Assembly (NCBI GenBank): GCA_039592335.1 | Contig: JBDHBX010000009.1 | Location: 72,960 to 136,959, forward strand | Source: WVYX01 sp039592335 | Lineage (GTDB): Bacteria > Gemmatimonadota > Gemmatimonadetes > Gemmatimonadales > GWC2-71-9 | Direction: 5' to 3' | Length of the DNA: 64,000 bases | Shown here: positions 41,135 to 51,681 of the stretch, piece by piece | Position numbering within the stretch: position 1 is the stretch's first letter | Layout: each line of letters begins with the position of its first letter | Position numbers and translations under genes: made by a program | Notes under the pieces: model-generated | What the model saw: the letters and a program-made list of their open reading frames with translations, nothing else | Told to the model about the DNA's origin: nothing | Databases searched by the model: none

Positions 41135-42726
41135 GACGGATGGCGGAACAAGAACTGGTCACTCTGACGATCGAGGGCGTCGAGGTCAGCGTTCCCAAGG
41201 GGACGATGATCATCGAGGCGGCGAAGCAGGCGGGCGTGCTGATCCCGCATTACTGCTATCACCCCGGCCTGCCCGTTGCCGGCGTGTGCCGCATGTGCCT
41301 CGTCGAAGTCGAGGGGATGCCGAAGCTGGCCATCTCCTGCGCCACGCCGGTCGCCGAAGGCCAGACGGTCCGTGTCTACTCCGAGCAGGCGAAGAAGGCC
41401 CGTGAGGGCGTGCTCGAGTTCCTGCTCATCAACCACCCGCTGGACTGTCCCATCTGCGATCAGGCGGGCGAGTGTGAGCTCCAGGACTATGTGTTCCAGG
41501 AGGGTCAGGCCCGCACCCGGTACACGCCGACCTACGCCAAGCGGTTCAACCCGGTGGAGGATTTCGGGGGCGACATCCTCTACGTGCCGAACCGCTGCAT
41601 CCTGTGCACGCGGTGCGTGCGGTTCATGGATCACGTCGCCGACGAGCCGATCATCAACGTGAGCGAGCGCGGCGACCGTGCCTTCATTGGCGTCCACCCC
41701 GACCGCGAACTCGACCATCCCTGGGCCGGCAACGTGGTGGACCTCTGTCCGGTGGGCTCCCTGTTGTCGAAGGACTTCCTCCACAAGGCGCGCGCGTGGG
41801 AGCTGGACAAGACCGCCGGCATCTGCACCGGCTGCTCGCAGGGCTGCAACGTGGAGATCGAGACCCGCGACAACGCGGTCGTGCGGCTCAAACCGCGGCC
41901 CAACCTGGAGGTCAACCGCTACTTCCTGTGCGATCACGGGCGGGCCGACTACCGCTGGATGAACCGGGGCGACCGTATCGAGGCACCTCTGGTGGCGGAG
42001 AACGGCGAGCACGTCGCCGTGGACTGGGATCATGCGCTGGCGCGCGCAGCCCAGATCGTGAAGGGCGCCGGAGGCAGGGCCGTCGCGCTGGTGTCGCCCG
42101 GCGCGTCGATCGAGGCGCTCTACCTGCTGCAGCACGTCATGGCGGGATTCGAGGTCACCGGCGGTTTCCGCGTGGAGCGCGTGGCGGGCGAGACGCCGTT
42201 GGCCGGGGTGCCGAACCTCGCGCTGCGCGAGGAGCGGGCGCCCAACGTGAGCGGGGCGACGCTGCTCGGCTACCGGGAGGGATTCGACGACGCGGTGCAG
42301 GCGATCGCCGACGCGTCGTTGGTGATCGTACTGGACGAGGCGCTCGACGGCGTGGACGCCGACGTGCTCGGGCGAGCCGGCAACGTGATCTACCTGGGCA
42401 CGACCCTGCCGGAGGCGGCGCGTGCCGCGCGAGTGGTGCTGCCCACCACCAATGTGGCCGAAGAGGATGGCACCTTCGTCAATCGCGACCGCCGGGTGCA
42501 ACGCTACTTCCAGGCCAAGGCCGCGCCGGGGATGGCGCGGCCGGCGTGGTGGATTCTGGGCGAGCTGCTGGCCGAGCTCGACCGCGGCGAGCCCCTGGGC
42601 AGCGCCGCTGAGGCGTTCGAGCGGCTGGCGGTGAGCGAGTCGGGCTTTGACGGGCTGACGTACACCCGCCTCGGCTATCGCGGTGTGGTGCTGGGGGAGG
42701 GGAGTCCTGTGGAGGTGTCGCGGTGA
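41131..42726 (+). CDS. nuoG: NADH-quinone oxidoreductase subunit G (short form)
   Basis: 531 residues from GTG 41131 (ATG 41140 is an alternative). N-terminal [2Fe-2S] ferredoxin domain (HYCYHPGLPVAGVCRMCLVEV, SCAT), the His-Cys3 segment CPICDQAGECELQDY, two [4Fe-4S] sites (CILCTRCVRF, CPVGSL) and the MopB iron-sulfur domain CTGCSQGCN. The molybdopterin-like C-terminal domain is present but short (about 300 residues), so the protein is smaller than the 700-900-residue forms of other bacteria. The extra cluster N7 motif cannot be confirmed. Confidence 0.95.
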   Translation: MRRMAEQELVTLTIEGVEVSVPKGTMIIEAAKQAGVLIPHYCYHPGLPVAGVCRMCLVEVEGMPKLAISCATPVAEGQTVRVYSEQAKKAREGVLEFLLINHPLDCPICDQAGECELQDYVFQEGQARTRYTPTYAKRFNPVEDFGGDILYVPNRCILCTRCVRFMDHVADEPIINVSERGDRAFIGVHPDRELDHPWAGNVVDLCPVGSLLSKDFLHKARAWELDKTAGICTGCSQGCNVEIETRDNAVVRLKPRPNLEVNRYFLCDHGRADYRWMNRGDRIEAPLVAENGEHVAVDWDHALARAAQIVKGAGGRAVALVSPGASIEALYLLQHVMAGFEVTGGFRVERVAGETPLAGVPNLALREERAPNVSGATLLGYREGFDDAVQAIADASLVIVLDEALDGVDADVLGRAGNVIYLGTTLPEAARAARVVLPTTNVAEEDGTFVNRDRRVQRYFQAKAAPGMARPAWWILGELLAELDRGEPLGSAAEAFERLAVSESGFDGLTYTRLGYRGVVLGEGSPVEVSR

Positions 42727-43937
42727 CGCCAGAGCTGAAGGGGTTCATCCTCGTCGGGCTCGTGAAGCTGGCGGCGGCGTTCGGCGTGCTGCTGCTGGGC
42801 GTGGCGTTCGTGACCTGGCTGGAGCGGCGCGTGGCGGGCTGGATCCAGAACCGCCGGGGGCCGAACCGGGTGGGACCGGCCGGCCTGTTGCAGCCGATGG
42901 CCGACGGCCTCAAGAACTTCGTGAAGGAGGAGACGCTCCCCGAGCAGGCCGACCGGCCGCTGTTCCTGCTCGCGCCTGCCATGTCGTTCGTGCCGTCGCT
43001 GCTCCTGTTTGCGGTGATCCCGTTTGCGGCACCGTTCCCGCTCTCGTTCGATTTCACGCTGCCGCTGCTGGGCCGCTTCGTGTTCGAAGGACCCATGCCG
43101 ATGATCGTGGCGGACATCTCGATTGGCTTCCTGTTCATTCTGGCCATCTCCAGCCTCGCGGTGTACGGCATCGTGATCGCGGGCTGGTCGCAGGCTAACA
43201 AGTACGCCTTCCTCGGTGGGCTGCGCGCCTCGGCGCAGATGATCAGCTACGAGATCGCCCTGGGGATGAGCCTCATCGTGGTGCTGCTGCTGGTCGGGAA
43301 CGTGACGCTCACCCGGGTCGTCGCGGTGCAGCAGCAGACCCTGTGGTTCGTCCTCATGCTCACGCTGGGCTTCGTGCTGTTCATGATCGCCGCGCTGGCG
43401 GAGACGAACCGGCTGCCGTTCGACCTCCCCGAGGCCGAGAGCGAGCTGGTGGGTGGCTACCACACCGAGTACAGCTCGATGCGGTTTGCCATGTTCTTCC
43501 TGGCGGAGTACGGGGCGCTAATCACGATGTCCGGGCTGGTCGCCACGCTGTTCTTTGGGGGATGGGACATCCCGTTCACGACGTGGGACGAGGGTGAGCC
43601 CACGGTGCTCAAATCGCTCGCGACCCTCCTCATGTTCGTGGCGAAGACCTTCTTCTTCGTCTTCTGGTACATCTGGGTGCGCTGGACACTGCCGCGCTTC
43701 CGCTACGACCAGCTGATGGCGCTGGGCTGGAAGGTCCTGCTGCCGATCGTGCTGGTCTACATCATGTACATGGCGACCGCGATCCTCGTACTGGACGAGC
43801 TGGGACTCGCCTTTGGGCCGCTCTACGGGGTGGCGCTGTTCGGGGTGAACCTGGTGGCGCTGTTCGTCGTGTTCCGGATCCTCGATAGTGACCGCCTCAT
43901 CAGCGGCCAGCGGCTGCCGCGGGAAGGGGGCGCGTAA
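42723..43937 (+). CDS. nuoH: NADH-quinone oxidoreductase subunit H
   Basis: 404 residues with eight to nine membrane helices; links quinone site and proton pumps. Signature WLERRVAGWIQNRRGPNRVGPAGLLQPMADGLKNFVKEE and the loop AETNRLPFDLPEAESELVGGYHTEYSSMRF are fully conserved. GTG start overlaps nuoG by four bases. Confidence 0.97.
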   Translation: MTPELKGFILVGLVKLAAAFGVLLLGVAFVTWLERRVAGWIQNRRGPNRVGPAGLLQPMADGLKNFVKEETLPEQADRPLFLLAPAMSFVPSLLLFAVIPFAAPFPLSFDFTLPLLGRFVFEGPMPMIVADISIGFLFILAISSLAVYGIVIAGWSQANKYAFLGGLRASAQMISYEIALGMSLIVVLLLVGNVTLTRVVAVQQQTLWFVLMLTLGFVLFMIAALAETNRLPFDLPEAESELVGGYHTEYSSMRFAMFFLAEYGALITMSGLVATLFFGGWDIPFTTWDEGEPTVLKSLATLLMFVAKTFFFVFWYIWVRWTLPRFRYDQLMALGWKVLLPIVLVYIMYMATAILVLDELGLAFGPLYGVALFGVNLVALFVVFRILDSDRLISGQRLPREGGA

Positions 43938-44439
43938 TGGCGATCGGCGTCAGGGTGATGAAGCGGCCCGACCGGCAGGTGAGCTACCTGCGGGCGGCGC
44001 TCAAGGGGATGGCGCTCACCTTCCGCCACCTGATTGCGCCCAAGTGGACGATGGAGTACCCGGAGCAGAAGTCCACCGACTCCTGGGAGATCTCACCACG
44101 CTGGCGCGGTACGCACCGGATGCTGACCGACGAGCAGGGCCGCGCCAAGTGCGTTGCTTGTGGCTTGTGTCCCCAGATCTGCCCCGCCAACTGCATCAAG
44201 CTGGTGCCGGGGGAGGATGAGGAGGGACACCGCTACCCGCTGATCTACGAGATCGACGAGTTCCGCTGTGTGTTCTGCGGGTACTGCCAGGAGGTCTGCC
44301 CCGAGGAGGCGATCCACGTAGGCGTGCACTACGAGAACTCGGAGTACGAGCGCGAGCGCTTCGTGTACGACCTGGAGCGGCTCTGCGCCCAGACGCATCC
44401 GGTGTCCTCGCTCTGGGATCCGTCCGATCCCAAGGGTGA

Positions 44440-44443
<4 letters not shown>
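43937..44443 (+). CDS. nuoI: NADH-quinone oxidoreductase subunit I
   Basis: 168 residues with two ferredoxin-type [4Fe-4S] motifs, CVACGLCPQICPANCI and CVFCGYCQEVCPEEAI, which hold clusters N6a and N6b. The N-terminal amphipathic region (ALKGMALTFRHLIAPKWTMEYPEQ) anchors it to the membrane arm. One-base overlap with nuoH, four-base overlap with nuoJ. Confidence 0.97.
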
Positions 44444-44961
<518 letters not shown>

Positions 44962-45254
44962 ATGCTCCTCGGACCGTCCCTGGCAGTGTCGGCGATCCTG
45001 TTCAGCCTCGGTGTGGCCGGGGTGCTGTTCCGCCGCAATGCCATCGTGATCTTCATGTGCATCGAGCTGATGCTCAATGCCGTGAATCTGACTTTCGTGG
45101 CGCTGGCACAGCAGCTTGGTCATGAGGGGCAGGTGATCGTGTTCTTCGTGATGGCGGTAGCCGCGGCGGAAGCCGTGGTGGGCCTCGCAATCATGCTCGC
45201 GATCTTCCGCCATAGGGACACGGTGAACGTCACCGAGATCAACCTACTGAGGGG

Positions 45255-45258
<4 letters not shown>
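44962..45258 (+). CDS. nuoK: NADH-quinone oxidoreductase subunit K
   Basis: 98 residues, three membrane helices, with the two conserved membrane glutamates in MCIELMLNAVNL and AAEAVVGLAI that take part in proton transfer. Overlaps nuoL by four bases. Confidence 0.96.
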
Positions 45259-47234
<1,976 letters not shown>

Positions 47235-47238
47235 GGCG

Positions 47239-48783
47239 ATGAACTACAGCGATTGGGTGCTGGAAGCACTGCTGATTCTCCCGCTGGTCGCGGCGGCGGC
47301 ACTACTGCTGCGGCCGGAGCGGGAGGCAAAGTACCTGGCGCTGGTCGCTACCCTGGCCGAGTTCCTGGTGTCCGTGCCGCTGTGGTGGGCGTACGACGCC
47401 AGCAGCGCTGCCATGCAGTTCGCGGTCGCCCGTCCCTGGATTGCCAATTGGGGCATCTGGTTGCGGCTCGGCGTGGACGGCATCTCGCTGTTCATGGTGC
47501 TGCTCACGACGTTCACGATGCCGCTCGCCGTGCTGGGCAGCTGGAACTACATCAAGGAGCGCCAGCGCGCCTACTACGCGCTGCTCCTCGTGCTCACCAC
47601 CGGCATGCTGGGCGTGTTCCTCGCCCTCGATCTCTTCGTGTTCTACGTGTTCTGGGAGGTCATGCTCATCCCGATGTACTTCCTCATCGGGGTGTGGGGC
47701 GGGCCGCGCCGGCTGTACGCGGCCATCAAGTTCTTCGTGTTCACCTTCGTGGGCTCGCTGCTCATGCTGGTGGCGATCCTGTGGATCTTCTACCACGTGG
47801 GGCAGGCCACCGGCACCTACTCGTTCGCCTACGATCACATCCTGGCCAACATCGGTGTGACGCAGCCCTGGGCTTTCTGGCTGTTCGGGGCCTTCTTCCT
47901 GGCGTTCGCGATCAAGGTCCCGATGTTCCCGTTCCACACGTGGCTGCCTGACGCGCACGTGGAGGCGCCAACGGCGGGCTCGGTGATCCTGGCGGGCATC
48001 CTGCTGAAGATGGGGACGTACGGGTTCCTGCGCTTCGCGCTACCGTTCTACCCGGACGTGGCGTTCAGCCCCATGGTGGTGAACGTGGTGGTGCTGCTGG
48101 CGCTGATCGGGATCATCTACGGCGGCCTGGTTGCCATGGTGCAGCCCGACTTCAAGAAGCTGGTGGCGTACTCGTCGGTCGCACACCTGGGCTTCGTGAT
48201 GCTCGGCATCTGGGCGCTCACGCTGCAGAGCGTCGAGGGGGCCATCATCATCATGATCAGCCACGGCATCTCGACGGGAGCGCTGTTCTTCCTGGCCGGG
48301 ATGCTGTACGAGCGGCGCCACACGCGCGAGATCGCGGCGTTCGGCGGCCTCGCCAAGGTGGTGCCGGTGCTCGCCACCGTACTCACGGTGGTGGCGCTCT
48401 CGTCCATCGGGCTGCCCGGGACGAACGGGTTCGTGGGCGAGTTCCTCGTGCTGCTGGGCTCCTTTGGCGAGTACCCGTGGGCCACGGTGGTCGCGGCCAC
48501 CGGGGTGATCGTCGCGGCCATGTATCTGCTGCGCGCGCTGCAGCGGATCATCTACAACAAGCTCGACAAGCCCGAGAACGAGGGTCTGCCGGATCTGTCG
48601 CGACGGGAGCTGGCGGTGCTGATCCCGCTGGTCGTCTGCATTCTCTGGATCGGTCTCTACCCGCGGCCGTTCCTCAAACGGATCGAGGCGTCGTCACGGG
48701 CGCTGGTGGAGCAGGTGCGCGGTGAGCCGCCGGCCATCGAGGTGCAACACGCCGAGGTGGCTGCGCCGGGAGTGGAGCGGTAG
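47239..48783 (+). CDS. nuoM: NADH-quinone oxidoreductase subunit M
   Basis: 514 residues, second antiporter-like subunit, about 14 helices. FWEVMLIPMYFLIGVWGG with the conserved Glu, and FPFHTWLPDAHVEAPTAGSVILAGILLKMGTYG are diagnostic. ATG is four bases after nuoL; abuts nuoN. Confidence 0.97.
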   Translation: MNYSDWVLEALLILPLVAAAALLLRPEREAKYLALVATLAEFLVSVPLWWAYDASSAAMQFAVARPWIANWGIWLRLGVDGISLFMVLLTTFTMPLAVLGSWNYIKERQRAYYALLLVLTTGMLGVFLALDLFVFYVFWEVMLIPMYFLIGVWGGPRRLYAAIKFFVFTFVGSLLMLVAILWIFYHVGQATGTYSFAYDHILANIGVTQPWAFWLFGAFFLAFAIKVPMFPFHTWLPDAHVEAPTAGSVILAGILLKMGTYGFLRFALPFYPDVAFSPMVVNVVVLLALIGIIYGGLVAMVQPDFKKLVAYSSVAHLGFVMLGIWALTLQSVEGAIIIMISHGISTGALFFLAGMLYERRHTREIAAFGGLAKVVPVLATVLTVVALSSIGLPGTNGFVGEFLVLLGSFGEYPWATVVAATGVIVAAMYLLRALQRIIYNKLDKPENEGLPDLSRRELAVLIPLVVCILWIGLYPRPFLKRIEASSRALVEQVRGEPPAIEVQHAEVAAPGVER

Positions 48784-50295
48784 ATGGGACCGCAGATCGA
48801 TCTGAGCGGACCGGGCGGCCTCGTCCTGGCGGTGCTGCCGGAGCTGGTGCTCGCCGGCTGGAGCATCGTGCTGTTGCTGGTCGTGGCGTGGCGCCACAAG
48901 ACCGAGGGCGACCAGCGCTTCATCGGCCAGCTTGCCGTCGCGGGGCTCGTCGTGACGCTGGGCGTGGTCCTGGGGTTCTGGGTGCGCGACGTGTCACCGG
49001 CGGGCCACGAGGCGTGGATCGCGCTCGACCGCTTCCGCTATCTCACCGACACGATCTTCCTGCTGGGAGCGGCCCTGGCAGCACTCCTCTCCCTGGGATA
49101 CCTGGGGCGCGAGCGGGTGCACGTCCCCGAGTTCTACCTGCTGCTCCTGTTCGCCACGGTCGGCATGATGTTCATGGGGGGCAGCACGAACCTGGTGTTG
49201 ATCTTTCTCGGCCTCGAGCTGATGTCGGTTTGCATCTACGTGCTGGCCGGCATCGACCGCCGCTCGGTGTTCGCTGCGGAAGCGTCGCTCAAGTACTTCC
49301 TGCTGGGGGCGTTCGCCTCGGGCTTCCTGCTGTACGGCATCGCGCTGATCTACGGGGCGACGGGGACGACTGACCTCACCCTGATCTACGCCCGCATCAC
49401 GGCACTGGGGCTCGAGTCCAACACCATGCTGTTGGTCGGGACCGGCCTGCTCCTGGTCGGCTTCGCCTTCAAGGTGGCGGCGGTGCCCTTCCACATGTGG
49501 ACCCCCGACGTGTACGACGGTGCGCCCACGCCGATCACGGCGTTCATGGCGGCGGCGGTGAAGGCGGCGGCGTTCGCGGCGCTGATTCGCGTGCTGCTCC
49601 AGGGCCTGGGCCCGGCGGACGTCGTGTGGACCGAGATCGTGTGGTGGCTCGCGGCGATCACGATGGTGGTGGGGAACCTCATTGCCCTCGTGCAACGCCA
49701 CGTGAAGCGGATGCTGGCGTACAGCTCGATCGGCCACGCCGGCTACCTGCTGGCCGCGGTGGCGGCCGGAACGGAGTTCGGGGCGGCGGCCTTCCTGTTC
49801 TACGTCCTTGCCTATACGCTCATGACAGTGGGGGCGTTCGCCGTGCTCGCGGCCATTGGCCGGCGCGGCGAGCGGGAGGTGCGGGTCGACGACCTGAACG
49901 GCCTGGCGAAGCACCGACCCTGGATGGCGGCGGCGATGACGATCTTCATGCTCTCCCTGCTCGGCTTCCCGGGGACGGCGGGCTTCATCGGCAAGTGGTT
50001 CATCCTCTCGGCCGCGATCCAGGCGGGCCAGGGGAGCCTGGCGATCATCCTGGTCGCCTCCACCGTGATCTCGGCGGGCTTCTATCTGCCGATCATCATG
50101 GCGATGTACATGAAGCCGCCGGCGTCGGAGGCGGCGCACGAGGGGGCCGCGCTCGTCGGCGCGTCGCGCTGGATCGTGGCGGCGCTGGCCGTCTGCCTGT
50201 TGCTGTTCGGCGTGTGGCCGAATCGGGTGCTGGACGCCGCGCGGCAGGGAACTGAGGATCTCAAGCCGTCGGTGATGATGACCGTCGCGCGATAG
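48784..50295 (+). CDS. nuoN: NADH-quinone oxidoreductase subunit N
   Basis: 503 residues, third antiporter-like subunit, about 14 helices. LGLELMSVCIYVLAGI, VPFHMWTPDVYDGAPTPITAFMA and SSIGHAGYLL are conserved. Completes a full 14-subunit complex I operon in the standard A-to-N order. The next gene begins 10 bases later. Confidence 0.97.
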   Translation: MGPQIDLSGPGGLVLAVLPELVLAGWSIVLLLVVAWRHKTEGDQRFIGQLAVAGLVVTLGVVLGFWVRDVSPAGHEAWIALDRFRYLTDTIFLLGAALAALLSLGYLGRERVHVPEFYLLLLFATVGMMFMGGSTNLVLIFLGLELMSVCIYVLAGIDRRSVFAAEASLKYFLLGAFASGFLLYGIALIYGATGTTDLTLIYARITALGLESNTMLLVGTGLLLVGFAFKVAAVPFHMWTPDVYDGAPTPITAFMAAAVKAAAFAALIRVLLQGLGPADVVWTEIVWWLAAITMVVGNLIALVQRHVKRMLAYSSIGHAGYLLAAVAAGTEFGAAAFLFYVLAYTLMTVGAFAVLAAIGRRGEREVRVDDLNGLAKHRPWMAAAMTIFMLSLLGFPGTAGFIGKWFILSAAIQAGQGSLAIILVASTVISAGFYLPIIMAMYMKPPASEAAHEGAALVGASRWIVAALAVCLLLFGVWPNRVLDAARQGTEDLKPSVMMTVAR

Positions 50296-50305
50296 AGGAG
50301 CGGCC

Positions 50306-51679
50306 TTGGACGTACCCTCGTTCATCTTCCGGCAGTACGACATCCGCGGCGTGGTCGACCAGGAGTTGACCGCGCCGATTGCGCATGCGATCGGGCGCGC
50401 GGTGACGACGATCGCGCGAGCCCGCATTGGTCGCGATCCGCGGCTCGCGGTGGGGCGCGACAACCGTCCCTCGGGTGAGCTCCTCGCCCGCGCCGTGCGC
50501 GACGGGGTGGCGCAGGCCGGTGGGACGGCGGTGGACGTCGGCGTGGTACCCACGCCGGCGCTCTACCTCGCGTTGCACGAGCTCGACGTGGATGGCGGTG
50601 TCCAAGTGACGGGCTCCCACAACCCGCCGGAGTTCAATGGGTTCAAGATGGTGGCGGCGGGCGAGACACTGCACGGCGAGGACATCCAGGAGATTCGCCG
50701 CCTCATCGAGCAGGACGCGACGGACACCGGTGTGGGCGGGCTCGAGGCGGATGATTCGATGCTGTCGCGCTACGTGGAGGCGATCGTGTCGCGCATCGCG
50801 CCGATCGCCCGCCCGGTCAAGGTGGTGGTGGACTGCGGCAACGGCAGCGCGAGTCTCGCGGCGGAAACCACGCTCACCCGGCTGGGGGCCGACGTCGTGC
50901 CGCTGTTCTGCGAATCGGACGGCACCTTCCCCAACCACCACCCCGATCCGACCGTACCGGAGTACCTGGTGGACCTGCAGGAAGCGGTGCGAAGAACGGG
51001 TGCCGAGCTGGGAATCGCGTTCGACGGGGACGGGGACCGCATCGGGGCGGTGGATGAGAACGGCGCAATCGTGTACGGCGATCAGCTGCTCGTGCTGTAC
51101 GGGCGCGACCTGGCAGCGCGCGCGGGCACCGGTCACGCCGTCATCTTCGACGTGAAGTGCTCCGACGTGCTGGCTGACGCGCTGCGCGCGGCCGAACTGG
51201 AGCCGGTCATCTGGAAGACGGGCCACTCGCTCATCAAGGCCAAGATGAAGGAGCTGGCCGCGCCGCTGGCGGGCGAGATGAGTGGGCACATGTTCTTCGG
51301 GGGCGACTACTACGGCTTCGACGACGCGCTGTTTGCGGCGGCGCGGCTGCTCGCCATCGTGGCGCGCGGCGACGGTCCGCTCTCCACGCTGCTCGCCGAT
51401 CTGCCGCGGACGCACACGACACCCGAGCTCAGGGTCGACTGTCCCGAGGAGCGGAAGTTCGCCGTCGTGGAGGCGGCGGCCCGGCACTTCGGTGAGCGCT
51501 ACGAGGCGCTCACGCTCGACGGGGTGCGGATCTCCTTCCCCGAGGGGTGGGGGTTGTTACGGGCCTCGAACACGCAGCCCGTGCTGGTCATGCGGTTCGA
51601 GGCCGCCACCGAGGAGGCGCTGGCCGCCTACCGGGGCGAGGTGGAGGGCTGGCTCGAGGAGCAGGGTATCGCGGTGTAG
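50306..51679 (+). CDS. Phosphomannomutase/phosphoglucomutase
   Basis: 457 residues from TTG 50306, with GAGGAG five bases upstream. Alpha-D-phosphohexomutase: catalytic phosphoserine in VTGSHNPPEFNGFK, metal loop DGDGDRIGAVDE, sugar-binding GEMSGHMFF and phosphate-binding RASNTQPVLVMRFEA. Interconverts mannose-6-P/mannose-1-P and possibly glucose phosphates for surface polysaccharides (AlgC/ManB type). It follows nuoN by 10 bases, so it may be cotranscribed with complex I. Confidence 0.94.
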   Translation: MDVPSFIFRQYDIRGVVDQELTAPIAHAIGRAVTTIARARIGRDPRLAVGRDNRPSGELLARAVRDGVAQAGGTAVDVGVVPTPALYLALHELDVDGGVQVTGSHNPPEFNGFKMVAAGETLHGEDIQEIRRLIEQDATDTGVGGLEADDSMLSRYVEAIVSRIAPIARPVKVVVDCGNGSASLAAETTLTRLGADVVPLFCESDGTFPNHHPDPTVPEYLVDLQEAVRRTGAELGIAFDGDGDRIGAVDENGAIVYGDQLLVLYGRDLAARAGTGHAVIFDVKCSDVLADALRAAELEPVIWKTGHSLIKAKMKELAAPLAGEMSGHMFFGGDYYGFDDALFAAARLLAIVARGDGPLSTLLADLPRTHTTPELRVDCPEERKFAVVEAAARHFGERYEALTLDGVRISFPEGWGLLRASNTQPVLVMRFEAATEEALAAYRGEVEGWLEEQGIAV

Positions 51680-51681
51680 GG

